A DNA stretch of 64,000 nt, taken from NCBI GenBank assembly GCA_965222105.1, contig CBDCTQ010000035.1, positions 6,283 through 70,282 of the forward strand. Reading direction: 5' to 3'. The notes below the pieces were generated by a model. That model had not been told where the DNA came from, searched no databases, and worked only from the letters and a program-made list of their open reading frames with translations. This DNA comes from CALGLS01 sp965222105. Its GTDB lineage: Bacteria; Bacteroidota; Bacteroidia; Chitinophagales; Saprospiraceae. A program made the translations under genes and the position numbers. Positions 18,213-25,576 of the stretch are shown here, one piece after another; position 1 is the stretch's first letter; each line of letters begins with the position of its first letter.

Positions 18213-19105
18213 CGAGTTTAAAAACAGAAGAATTCGATTGTCTACTTTCTGTTTTTGCTCCCCTATGGTATAAGTTTTATCGCATTCACACCATCGAAGG
18301 GAAAAAACGAAACAAGCCTTTTATGAATGCCCAGAAAGATACTAAGTCATTACCCACAGCGGCAGACAAACTATTTTTCATTCTGGTGTACTTAAAAAAT
18401 TACACCCTTCAGGAAATGCTAGCTGCCAGTTTCGGTTTTTCACAGGGACAAGCTAGTAAATGGAAAAAGGCATTATGTCCGCTGCTCTATGATACACTAA
18501 ACAAATTGAACATGCTCCCCCTTCGGGATGGTCATAAGGTTGCCAAAGCCTTGGAGGCTTTAGGTGAAGACAAATGCTTTCAGGACGTCAGTGAACGGCT
18601 TATTAATCGTCCCTCGGATCAAGCTACTCAGAAGGAATTCTATAGTGGTAAAAAAAAAGCTCACACTATAAAAAATAACTTCATCACTACTCAAAGTCAA
18701 CAGGTGATTTATTTGAGTCCCACTCACCAGGGTACAATGCACGATAAAAAAATGGCAGATGAAGATCAAGTCATTTTTCCTGATGATATTCAACTTTTTC
18801 AGGATAGTGGCTTTCAGGGATTCCAACCTGAAAATGTTTTTATCGTACAGCCATTCAAAAAACCGAAAAACGGAGAATTAACTGAAATGCAAAGTTGGTT
18901 TAACCAATATGTGGCTACAATCCGAATAACAGTCGAACATGCCATCAATGGCATCAAACGAATGCGAGTTATCAAAGATAAATGCAGGCACTTTTGCCAA
19001 CAATTCAGAGATCAGGTAATCTGTATTTGCACAGGGCTCCACAATTTCAGGGTTAGTAGCCCTGTACGTCAGTACAAATCCGTCCAAAAATGGCCGCTAA
19101 GATAA
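18213..19105 (+). pseudogene. IS5-like (DDE_Tnp_4) transposase, 3' part
   Basis: This is the main part of a transposase related to the one at 25677. It has an N-terminal helical HTH region (LQEMLAASFGFSQGQASKWKK) and then the DDE core: FQDVSERLINRPSD (first Asp), LFQDSGFQGF (second Asp) and ITVEHAINGIKRM (Glu). GLHNFRV ends the domain, as usual for DDE_Tnp_4. Its first 16 codons lie at 16745-16793, on the other side of the IS4-like insertion. A start at 18140 would read through the IS end and is not the native start. The disrupted gene is probably non-functional, although the C-terminal catalytic part is intact. Confidence 0.85.
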
Positions 19106-19133
19106 ATTTTAGAATAAAGTCTATTAGAATATG

Positions 19134-19141
19134 TAAATTTG
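19134..19141 (+). promoter_or_regulatory. -7 promoter box for the NdpA-like gene
   Basis: TAAATTTG matches TAnnTTTG exactly, 36 bases before ATG 19178 and just outside the right end of the IS5-like element. Confidence 0.5.
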
Positions 19142-19177
19142 CTAAATTTATTATCAATAAAACCCAAAAACGTAAAT

Positions 19178-20230
19178 ATGGAACCTCGTTTTTCCACTAA
19201 TGATCTATCCAACCTGCAAATTGAACAATTTGTTTTCCACATTATAATCAAAGAAGAACATACACCTCGTTATTTGGATGATGTTCCACTAACTCAAAGT
19301 CAATCAGACTTTTTCAAGGAACAATTCCGGTTAGCAGCGAAAAGGTCTCATGAATATGAATTCACCGATAGGGAAACATCTTTAACCTACCAAATGATAG
19401 ATGAATTGGTAACTAGACCAATAGAAAGATTTATTCCAATATCTAAGAATTTAACAGGTAGTTTTCATAGTCAGCATCGTGGTAATGTTAATGACGGAAT
19501 CTTTATTATAGCTCTAGTAAGGCTTCCAGAAACAGGAAAACTCCTTTTCCTGATTAAAATGGATCATGAGGAGGTTTTGGATTATGAGTTGAGAAACATA
19601 GATCATAATGTAACTACAGCTATCCTAAGAGAGGTTACTAATCCAATTGTCCAAAGCAAAGAGGCCATCCAAAAAGTAGCTATTATAGATGTTAGTGAAA
19701 GGTATCCTTGGGATATATTAGCAAACGATAGAGCCACTGGAAGCCGACCTGAAGTTTCAAATTATTTTGCAGATTTTCTTCAAATGAAGCCCATGGAAAC
19801 CGAGGAAAAACTAATGAATAAAACGGTTGATGCTACGCGTGATTGGGCAGGAATTAACAAGGCTGAACTTCAACAGCTTCCTGGAAAAATTAAGGAAAAG
19901 GCAGTTACCTTTATGGAACACAGACCTGTTTTTGAGGCGGATAGTTTTGTAGAGGAAATTTTAGCTGAAGAACCAGCCGAACGTCAGGAAATGCTTAAAT
20001 CCTCTTTGGTTAATTTTTTAGATCAAGAAGGAATAGCAAATCTAACTTATTCTCCTAATTATGATGGTCTTGATAATAAACCTAGTAAATTGTTAACAAG
20101 CGAAAATGTAGAATTACGTTGGAAGGGATCTATGGAAAGCAATTTTATCGAAATTAAAAAGCCTGAGGAAACTGGAGATAGGCTGTACCATATTTTAATT
20201 AAAACCCAAAATATTGACTTCAAAAAGTGA
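19178..20230 (+). CDS. nucleoid-associated protein, NdpA/YejK-like
   Basis: The protein is 350 aa from ATG 19178 (MEPRFSTNDLSNLQIEQFVFHIIIKEE); the in-frame ATG at 19139 lies at the promoter and is less likely. The layout fits the 37-kDa nucleoid-associated family (NdpA). It has an N-terminal 'IEQFVFHII' strand, a middle core with GIFIIALVRLPETGKLLFLIKMDHEEVLDYEL and QKVAIID, and a C-terminal half with SNYFADFLQMKP. E. coli YejK binds nucleoid DNA, but these NdpA proteins also occur on islands. Here the gene overlaps a membrane-protein gene by 4 bases (GTGA), so the two are co-translated and probably act together. The neighbours (Shedu-like nuclease, toxin-antitoxin) suggest a defence role; this is inference. 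Confidence 0.75.
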   Translation: MEPRFSTNDLSNLQIEQFVFHIIIKEEHTPRYLDDVPLTQSQSDFFKEQFRLAAKRSHEYEFTDRETSLTYQMIDELVTRPIERFIPISKNLTGSFHSQHRGNVNDGIFIIALVRLPETGKLLFLIKMDHEEVLDYELRNIDHNVTTAILREVTNPIVQSKEAIQKVAIIDVSERYPWDILANDRATGSRPEVSNYFADFLQMKPMETEEKLMNKTVDATRDWAGINKAELQQLPGKIKEKAVTFMEHRPVFEADSFVEEILAEEPAERQEMLKSSLVNFLDQEGIANLTYSPNYDGLDNKPSKLLTSENVELRWKGSMESNFIEIKKPEETGDRLYHILIKTQNIDFKK

Positions 20231-21660
20231 ATTCCTTGGATGAAAAAATATTCAACTGTATTGAGATTCTATCTGTAGCTGAAAAGGAAGCTATGGAATC
20301 TTCTGATTTAGCTGACAGACTTTCTCTCAAGGGGAAGGTATTTGAAGGTTTTATTCAATGGGTAACCACTTCATTAAATAAACTCCCAGAAGGTAACTAT
20401 TTTAGTCTGACGATTGATGGAGAAAAATTTTCAGGACAAGGGAACCTCAGTAATCTAAAAAAATCCGAAGATGATATTTATGACTCATGGGAATTAACCC
20501 TAAACAAGAACTCGTTATTCGAATCCATTGGAGGCTCAAAAGGTTCTTATTTTTTCTTTTCTTATCACAACTTGAAATCTTGGTTGGAAAGGCTTGATGT
20601 TCTTAAAATCGATTCTTTTCCAGAAGGAATAGACGAAGTAAAGATATTTCTGTGGGAGGCAGAAAATAGCTTTGGTGGGCCAAAGTTTCAGATTCTTTCT
20701 CCAAAGGATTATTTAGAATTAGATCAACAGTGGTCGGAATTATGTTTGCCAGACAAAGAAATTATTCGGAGCCAAGTACACATAATGGCAGACAAAGTGT
20801 TGCTCCGCCCCGACTTCTTTATGATCACCAAGCTTTCTAAAAATACTAGTGTCGATGAGATTTTGATTAAAAACAGTTTCCTTCATTTAGCCCCCACAAT
20901 TGTCCATTTTTTCTATTCAGTGGATCGCGTATCATTAAAGGGAATTCGTAGTATTGATCTTCCGCTGATCAAAAAAGATGAAAAACCATCTTTGGATGAT
21001 ATTGAGCAGTTGAAAGCTGTAGTTGAATGGGCGTATGAGGAAAGAGTTGATACCCGCACAAAATTGTTGAGCGACCGCTTATCATTGGAAATTGATCTAC
21101 AGGACTCCTTTTATGCAGGATTATCCAAACACCTTAAACAAGCATTTCAACAAGCCAAAGATCAGTATAAGTTTGTTATCCTCGATCGCAAAGATAAATA
21201 TTACCAGGAACTGAGGAGCCTTCTGGTTGGACTTCAAGGTCAATCAAAAACATACTCCGAAAAAATCCGTAATATGACTAATGGTCTTTTTCGAGATGTC
21301 CTAGCCTCACTTTTCTTGGTTGCTTTCGGTCTTTTCAGTAAAACAGATGTGAACAAAATTGGCGACTTGTTGGAAAACCCTTATTTGTTGTGGCTGCTAA
21401 AGGGATTAGGGGTTTATTTTTTCATTTCTTACTTTTTCCAACTAATCAACAATTGGAACGATTTAAGAATTTCGAGAAAGGAACTTGAATATTGGATAAA
21501 AACTACTCACAACTACTTGGGTGAAAAAGAAATAAGAGAAAAGCTCGAAGAAGCGGGTAAAGGAAGGGAGCGCAATTATTTCTGGACAGTTTTAGTTCTT
21601 GGAGTTTTTTATGTATTGATTGGTGCACTCTGTTGGTTTTTAGGAGATTTGTTTGGCTGA
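20227..21660 (+). CDS. membrane-anchored partner of the NdpA-like protein
   Basis: The gene encodes 477 aa and starts with GTG overlapping the stop of the NdpA-like gene (GTGA). No characterised family is recognised. Residues 1-340 are hydrophilic. The C-terminus has three hydrophobic segments: about 356-373 (LFRDVLASLFLVAFGLF), 386-410 (PYLLWLLKGLGVYFFISYFFQ) and 454-475 (YFWTVLVLGVFYVLIGALCWFL). The soluble part has a helical central region (about 260-345) that could form a coiled coil. A large cytoplasmic sensor attached to membrane helices and co-translated with a nucleoid-binding protein is an unusual layout. It resembles the sensor/membrane-effector logic of abortive-infection systems. 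No enzymatic motif is visible. Confidence 0.7.
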   Translation: MNSLDEKIFNCIEILSVAEKEAMESSDLADRLSLKGKVFEGFIQWVTTSLNKLPEGNYFSLTIDGEKFSGQGNLSNLKKSEDDIYDSWELTLNKNSLFESIGGSKGSYFFFSYHNLKSWLERLDVLKIDSFPEGIDEVKIFLWEAENSFGGPKFQILSPKDYLELDQQWSELCLPDKEIIRSQVHIMADKVLLRPDFFMITKLSKNTSVDEILIKNSFLHLAPTIVHFFYSVDRVSLKGIRSIDLPLIKKDEKPSLDDIEQLKAVVEWAYEERVDTRTKLLSDRLSLEIDLQDSFYAGLSKHLKQAFQQAKDQYKFVILDRKDKYYQELRSLLVGLQGQSKTYSEKIRNMTNGLFRDVLASLFLVAFGLFSKTDVNKIGDLLENPYLLWLLKGLGVYFFISYFFQLINNWNDLRISRKELEYWIKTTHNYLGEKEIREKLEEAGKGRERNYFWTVLVLGVFYVLIGALCWFLGDLFG

Positions 21661-21731
21661 CTAATGACGTTTCCTTACCGCAGATAGGTTAAAAAATAAG
21701 ACCCCAAGGAATCAAAACAAACTTTTCTATA

Positions 21732-21980
21732 ATGTCCAAAAATTTCTTAAATATAGCTCGAAGACGGTTTGCAGAATTACTTGCAACTCCAAATACTTTA
21801 GAAAAAGATTGGCAGCAACTGTTCTCCGAATGTCCTGAAATTCTATCACAGTCTCTTCCATTAGAACTGCAACCTGATGATATTATTGTTGGGGGAAGAC
21901 CTGGAGTAAGCGAAAGTGATTTTTATGTTTATCCCAAACAAGGTGCGTTGGTGCCATGTTGTGGTGCCGTAGAGATAAAA
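21732..21980 (+). pseudogene. truncated Shedu-like (DUF4263) nuclease
   Basis: The first 83 codons remain: MSKNFLNIARRRFAELLATP, then EKDWQQLFSECPEILSQSLPLELQPDD, then SESDFYVYPKQGALVPCCGAVEIK. The 'ExxWQxFFxxxPxIL' helix followed by a Asp...ExK nuclease core resembles Shedu/DUF4263 immune nucleases. The frame is cut right after the ExK motif by an IS21-type end at about 21981; residues after that come from the insertion sequence. No continuation is found on the far side of the IS remnant, so the gene is dead. The Shedu call rests on motif resemblance only. Confidence 0.55.
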
Positions 21981-22850
21981 TGTATATTCCGTAGCTCTGA
22001 CCCCCACCTTCCGGAGGTTTGACCCCCATGTGGAAAACTGGCGATAAAAAATAAATATAATTCAAAGTTAACTATTGTTCAAACTTGCCCTGAGGCTTTT
22101 CCCTTTTAAAGCGATTCGGTGTGACTTGGTAACCAGCCTATCAAGGATAGCATCGGCGATAGTTGGTTCATCAAGGTAGTCGTGCCATTTGGCTACAGGG
22201 AGTTGTGAACTAATAATGGTTGCAGCCTTTTCGTATCGGTCTTCAAGGATTTGGAGCAAGAGTAGTTTGACTGGATGTGTCAAAGGTTGAAGTCCAAAGT
22301 CATCCAGGATTAAAAGCTTGGCTTTTCGAATTCGGTCAAGCCATTTGATGACAGTCCCATCTGTTTTGGCGATGGTGATTTGTTCACAAAAACGATTCAT
22401 ATTGAAGTAGAGTGTCCGGTAACCTTTGACACATGCCTGATGTCCAAGCGCACAAGATAAGTAGGATTTTCCACAGCCAGTTGCTCCGGTTATCAATACG
22501 TTTTCTCCTCGGTCAATGAAAGCACAATCTGCGAGGGTGAATAATTTTTGTTTGGAGAGTTTTCTTTTTTCACTACAGTCAATATCTGCAATGGTGACGC
22601 TATAACGGAGTTTGGATAAACGAATAAACATATTCATTCTTTTTACGGAACGATATTGTTGTTCTGCGTCCACCATCTGAGCAATTAACTGATGAGTATC
22701 AGGTTGTTTGTCAAGCGGAAGTTCTATGGCTGCCTGATAGGTTTGCGCCATTCCATTGAGTTTAAGTTGTTGCAATGATTGCACTGAAGTATTCTTCATA
22801 TTTGTAATGAATTTTGAACGTTTTTTGATACTTCTGTGAAATATCTGAAT
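21981..22850 (-). mobile_element. IS21-family remnant with istB only
   Basis: The left boundary reads TGTATATTCC. Two TGACCCCCA repeats follow just inside it, typical of IS21 ends. The istB gene is present on the minus strand, but no istA lies upstream of it; a toxin-antitoxin module begins there instead. The right end is therefore lost, and 22850 is only an approximate limit. Confidence 0.65.
22068..22799 (-). CDS. istB: IS21-family helper ATPase IstB (solo)
   Basis: The protein is 243 aa from ATG 22799 (MKNTSVQSLQQLKLNGMAQTY, the usual IstB start); the in-frame ATG at 22874 lies at the TA operator and is unlikely. The P-loop GATGCGKS and the Walker B LLILDDFGLQPL are clear, as is the SQLPVAKWHDYL sensor region. 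IstB is the AAA+ regulator that helps IstA choose targets. Without istA this element cannot move by itself. The gene is divergent from the ParD-like gene, with about 100 bases between them. Confidence 0.9.
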   Translation of the reverse strand: MKNTSVQSLQQLKLNGMAQTYQAAIELPLDKQPDTHQLIAQMVDAEQQYRSVKRMNMFIRLSKLRYSVTIADIDCSEKRKLSKQKLFTLADCAFIDRGENVLITGATGCGKSYLSCALGHQACVKGYRTLYFNMNRFCEQITIAKTDGTVIKWLDRIRKAKLLILDDFGLQPLTHPVKLLLLQILEDRYEKAATIISSQLPVAKWHDYLDEPTIADAILDRLVTKSHRIALKGKSLRASLNNS

Positions 22851-22857
22851 TTGACAA

Positions 22858-22899
22858 CAAATGTACATTTGCACAAATGTTCAAAATAGGTTATCTTTG
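22858..22899 (+). promoter_or_regulatory. promoter and operator palindrome of the ParD/ParE-like module
   Basis: A perfect 14-bp palindrome, CAAATGTACATTTG (22858-22871), contains the -33 TTTG (22868-22871). An exact -7 box, TATCTTTG (22892-22899), follows after 20 bases, the expected Bacteroidota spacing. The palindrome is well placed as an autoregulatory operator for the antitoxin. The -7 box ends only 4 bases before ATG 22904, so the transcript may be leaderless or nearly so. Confidence 0.65.
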
Positions 22900-22903
22900 T
22901 TTT

Positions 22904-23155
22904 ATGAGTAGATTAAGCATAGAAATATCACCAGAGCAGCATCAAAAGATCAAAGCTTTGGCTGCACTGCAAGGAAAATCCATAAAGGACTTCATCCTAG
23001 GCAAACTCTTTTCTACAAACGAAGATGAACAAACAGCTATGGAGCAGCTTGAGGAATTACTTTTGGCTCGTATCAAGCAAGCGAAAGGTTCTCCTGCTTC
23101 TTCTAAAACCGTTCAACAGATTACTGACGATGTGCTGAAAAAGGATAAAACCTGA
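22904..23155 (+). CDS. ribbon-helix-helix antitoxin, ParD-like
   Basis: The 83-aa protein starts MSRLSIEISPEQHQKIKALAALQGKSIKDFILGKL. The alternating strand and following helices are the MetJ/Arc-type ribbon-helix-helix fold that binds operator DNA in type II toxin-antitoxin systems. The C-terminal tail (EELLLARIKQAKGS...VQQITDDVLKKDKT) would wrap the toxin. ATG 22904 is chosen because the promoter -7 box lies between it and the other in-frame ATG at 22877. One base separates its stop from the toxin gene, and the two are surely one operon. It is the likely repressor acting on the palindrome upstream. Confidence 0.85.
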   Translation: MSRLSIEISPEQHQKIKALAALQGKSIKDFILGKLFSTNEDEQTAMEQLEELLLARIKQAKGSPASSKTVQQITDDVLKKDKT

Positions 23156-23156
23156 T

Positions 23157-23468
23157 ATGGCCGCATCATATGAAATCAGCAAAGCTGCTGAAAAAGATTG
23201 GCGGGGTATTGTCCGCTATACTTTAGACAATTTTGGTAAACGGCAAGTTCAAAAATACACGAATAGCTTACTCAAATGTTTAGATGACCTGGCATATGGT
23301 AAAGACCAACATAAAGGTATGGATGTTTCAGGTCATCAGGTTTTAGTTAAGCGTTGCCAAAAACATTACATTTTTGCTCTTAACCAGCCTGACAGCCCCT
23401 TATTAATTATTGCCATTCTTCATGAGCAAATGGATTTAATACAACGATTAAAAACTCGATTAAGGTAA
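23157..23468 (+). CDS. RelE/ParE-family toxin
   Basis: The 103-aa protein fits the ParE branch of the RelE/ParE fold: YEISKAAEKDWRGIVRYTLDNFGKRQVQKY at the N-terminus, then GHQVLVKRCQKHYIFALNQ, and the terminal LLIIAILHEQMDLIQRL. ParE toxins inhibit DNA gyrase, whereas RelE-type toxins cleave mRNA; which applies here is not decided by sequence. The gene immediately follows the RHH antitoxin gene. Such modules often stabilise plasmids and Tn3-family transposons, and a Tn3-type 38-bp end lies 1.5 kb downstream. Confidence 0.85.
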   Translation: MAASYEISKAAEKDWRGIVRYTLDNFGKRQVQKYTNSLLKCLDDLAYGKDQHKGMDVSGHQVLVKRCQKHYIFALNQPDSPLLIIAILHEQMDLIQRLKTRLR

Positions 23469-23785
23469 GATATCGTTTCAGTTCCTCGTTTGTGGGGCAC
23501 CGCTTGTGATTGCACACAGGCGGCAGAAAGTGACTGTCCAAGATGTCTTTCATCCTGACAAGGTACAGTTTTCCTGAATGATGTAATGGTCTTAATGAGT
23601 AATATCGACATCAGAAAAAAGAAAGTTGCTTGGGCGCTTGCGGTTTTTCCGGCGGTTTACTCCATATCTGTGATTGTTCTTTCTCTATGGGGAGAATACC
23701 GAATTGATCCGCCAGCCCCTAAACCACTGCATAGACAGGGTATTCATACAGGCCACTTCTCCGCGCAATCCATTGAACATGAAAA
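23469..23785. other. region without a confident gene
   Basis: A frame from about 23586 encodes a hydrophobic stretch (AWALAVFPAVYSISVIVLSLW) but ends without a recognisable domain and overlaps the next gene. It could be a remnant; support is weak. Confidence 0.3.
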
Positions 23786-24049
23786 GTGGATATTGCAAAT
23801 ACTTTTCGCCAAATGATTGCTCAAAAAATGGGCATTCCGATGAAACAATTGGCTGTCCAGGATGCGCCAACCATGGAAACTAAGTTGGGACGACTCAAAT
23901 ATAATGGGCAAATGGATAAGTGGGAATTTGCTGTTTTTAAATATAGTCGAGAGTTTTATGACTCGGATGAATGGATGTTTCCTGGTGCCTCTCAATTAGA
24001 CGGTACAATTGAAGGGGCGTTAAAAGCTGGTTTAGAAATCTATCCATAA
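23786..24049 (+). CDS. hypothetical 87-aa protein
   Basis: The predicted protein is MDIANTFRQMIAQKMG...GLEIYP, soluble and without a signal peptide. It contains a compact WEFAVFKYSREFYDSDEW segment followed by DGTIEGALKAGLEIYP, suggesting a small alpha/beta domain. I do not recognise the family. It lies 14 bases before the pRiA4b ORF-3-like gene and is probably co-transcribed with it. Confidence 0.5.
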   Translation: MDIANTFRQMIAQKMGIPMKQLAVQDAPTMETKLGRLKYNGQMDKWEFAVFKYSREFYDSDEWMFPGASQLDGTIEGALKAGLEIYP

Positions 24050-24063
24050 AATACTAATAAACT

Positions 24064-24660
24064 ATGAGTAAAACATTACATTTCAAGATCACTCTTATGG
24101 GGAGTAAGCCACCTATTTGGAGAAAATTTGAAGTAACAGATAATTATCGCTTTGACCGGTTTCATCAAGTGATTCAAATAGTGATGGGCTGGTATAATGC
24201 TCACCTCCATGAATTTCGTTTTCAAGATCGTCAGATTGGCATGTTGCTTGATGACGATTTTGACTTGCCTGAAGTGGAGGATGAAACAACTCTTTACCTA
24301 AAAGATTTGTCCCTCAACCAAGGGGATGCTTTTGTGTACCTCTATGATTTTGGTGATAGTTGGGAGCATGTAATTCACTTGGAAAAAATATCAGATGCTA
24401 CATTATTTAGTCCTGTATGTAAAGAGGGAGATAGAGCTTGTCCACCTGAAGATTGCGGTGGGATATGGGGGTATACTGATTTGCTAGAAGTACTGAAAAA
24501 TCCATCTGATTCGGAATATGAAAGTTGGATTGAATGGTTACCAGAAGGTTTTGATCCTCAGGTATTCCCAATCGATAAGGTCAATAAAGAGTTAAAGAAA
24601 TTTGGCATCTGGCATAATAAAAACCCTCGTGCAAAATCTACTCCCTGGCATCAAATCTAA
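24064..24660 (+). CDS. plasmid pRiA4b ORF-3-like protein
   Basis: The 198-aa protein matches the pRiA4b ORF-3 family by its characteristic pattern. It reads FKITLMGSKPPIWRKFEV, F-HQVIQIVMGWYNAHLHEFRF, FVYLYDFGDSWEHVIHLE and then DRACPPEDCGGIWGYTDLLEVL. The family is common on plasmids and transposons (IS1096-type passengers), and its biochemical role is unknown. It sits among small passenger genes that end at a Tn3-type inverted repeat (24989-25026). Confidence 0.85.
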   Translation: MSKTLHFKITLMGSKPPIWRKFEVTDNYRFDRFHQVIQIVMGWYNAHLHEFRFQDRQIGMLLDDDFDLPEVEDETTLYLKDLSLNQGDAFVYLYDFGDSWEHVIHLEKISDATLFSPVCKEGDRACPPEDCGGIWGYTDLLEVLKNPSDSEYESWIEWLPEGFDPQVFPIDKVNKELKKFGIWHNKNPRAKSTPWHQI

Positions 24661-24692
24661 TAAAATTTTCCTTTCTTGAATAAACCATAACT

Positions 24693-24971
24693 ATGGAAAT
24701 CGTAGATATTAATCGCCTAAAAGATATGAAAATATTGTACAAAAATGACTTCTATCAATACGCTAAAGTAGTTATTAAAATGATGGATGCTTATGATCAT
24801 TTTGAAAGAAAACAGGGAAAAACTGTTGGTATGACCAGACCAACTATTTATGGATTAGCTCGAAAATTTGCAACTACTGCCAATATTTATTTTTCTGATC
24901 AGTATGTATTAGATATTTTGAAAAAACATGGGTTCTCTGGAAAAGAAATGTTAGACATGAAAGGCTTATAA
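24693..24971 (+). CDS. hypothetical 92-aa protein
   Basis: MEIVDINRLKDMKILYKNDFYQYAKVV... is a soluble helical protein. I do not recognise the family. It follows the pRiA4b ORF-3-like gene by 32 bases in the same direction. Its stop codon lies 18 bases before a 38-bp Tn3-type repeat, so it is the last passenger before that end. Confidence 0.5.
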   Translation: MEIVDINRLKDMKILYKNDFYQYAKVVIKMMDAYDHFERKQGKTVGMTRPTIYGLARKFATTANIYFSDQYVLDILKKHGFSGKEMLDMKGL

Positions 24972-24988
24972 TATATTATATTTATTTC

Positions 24989-25026
24989 GATGCTTTACCT
25001 TTTCGGCGGTACAGGCAATTATACCC
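24989..25026 (-). repeat. 38-bp Tn3-type terminal repeat (orphan right end)
   Basis: GATGCTTTACC...ATACCC matches the right end of the complete Tn3 element (41062-41099) in length and in most positions, including the GATG and ATACCC ends. It marks the right end of an older, diverged Tn3-family element whose left end I could not find. Confidence 0.7.
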
Positions 25027-25360
25027 AAATTAGATTTTCTTCCCGATGACTAACTTACAATAAATATTTGGTGTTTTTCAATTTGGAATCAGAGTGCTCC
25101 ACGGTTTTTCCTGCTCTCTATAATTGAGCGACTTCTTGTCGCACTACCTTTTGGTAGCTATGAGCAAAAATGCCCAACATGGGGTCGCCTGCATTTACAA
25201 ACATAATATACATTAAAAAATATGTATGCGAAAAATTGACTGGCTCTTATAAAGTTTATATATTGGACTTAATTCTAACTAGTGTTTTAAGTTCGTTCAT
25301 TGGACGTACGCGTGTACAAATTTTTTAGAATAAACTCTATTTAAGGTAATCTTTTTACTG
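25027..25360. other. insertion-sequence debris with an orphan IS5-like end
   Basis: No gene is seen. An 18-bp stretch at 25321-25338 is the exact reverse complement of the left end of the IS5-like element at 16636. A near-palindrome ACGTACGCGTGTAC sits just inside it. This is the right end of a third, otherwise erased element. Confidence 0.5.
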
Positions 25361-25468
25361 GGGATCCATCAAGGGCAGGGGTTAAGTCTGCGCAAGACGG
25401 CTGCATTTTCAGGAGTGTCCGTAAACACCGTGCGGAAAATTCAATCCTACTTGAAAAATATAGAATGA
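25361..25468 (+). pseudogene. C-terminal remnant of a serine resolvase
   Basis: The frame encodes GIHQGQGLSLRKTAAFSGVSVNTVRKIQSYL before a TGA stop. The LSLRKTAAFSGVSVNTVRK segment is the DNA-binding helix-turn-helix that ends serine resolvases of Tn3-type transposons. No catalytic domain precedes it. It supports a deleted Tn3 relative in this stretch. Confidence 0.6.
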
Positions 25469-25576
25469 AATTACTTAGCCCCTACTAGCGAATTTGCACA
25501 GTCTCCTTAAACGTCTTATTAAGTCAGAGCTTAAATTCATAAATAAACCCAAGGCGTTCATACATTTAAGTGTTTA

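Larger units (their letters stand above)
16636..19122 (+). mobile_element. IS5-like element carrying a nested IS4-like element
   Basis: The ends are imperfect 23-bp inverted repeats (19/23): left 16636-16658 (AGAGTTTATTCT...), right 19100-19122 (reverse complement AGACTTTATTCT...). A possible 3-bp duplication, ATT, flanks them (16633-16635 and 19123-19125). A GC-rich alternating purine-pyrimidine tract (about 16661-16697) lies just inside the left end. The transposase gene is interrupted by IS4-like copy 2. Exact ends are inferred by comparison with the relative at 25577-26700. Confidence 0.7.
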
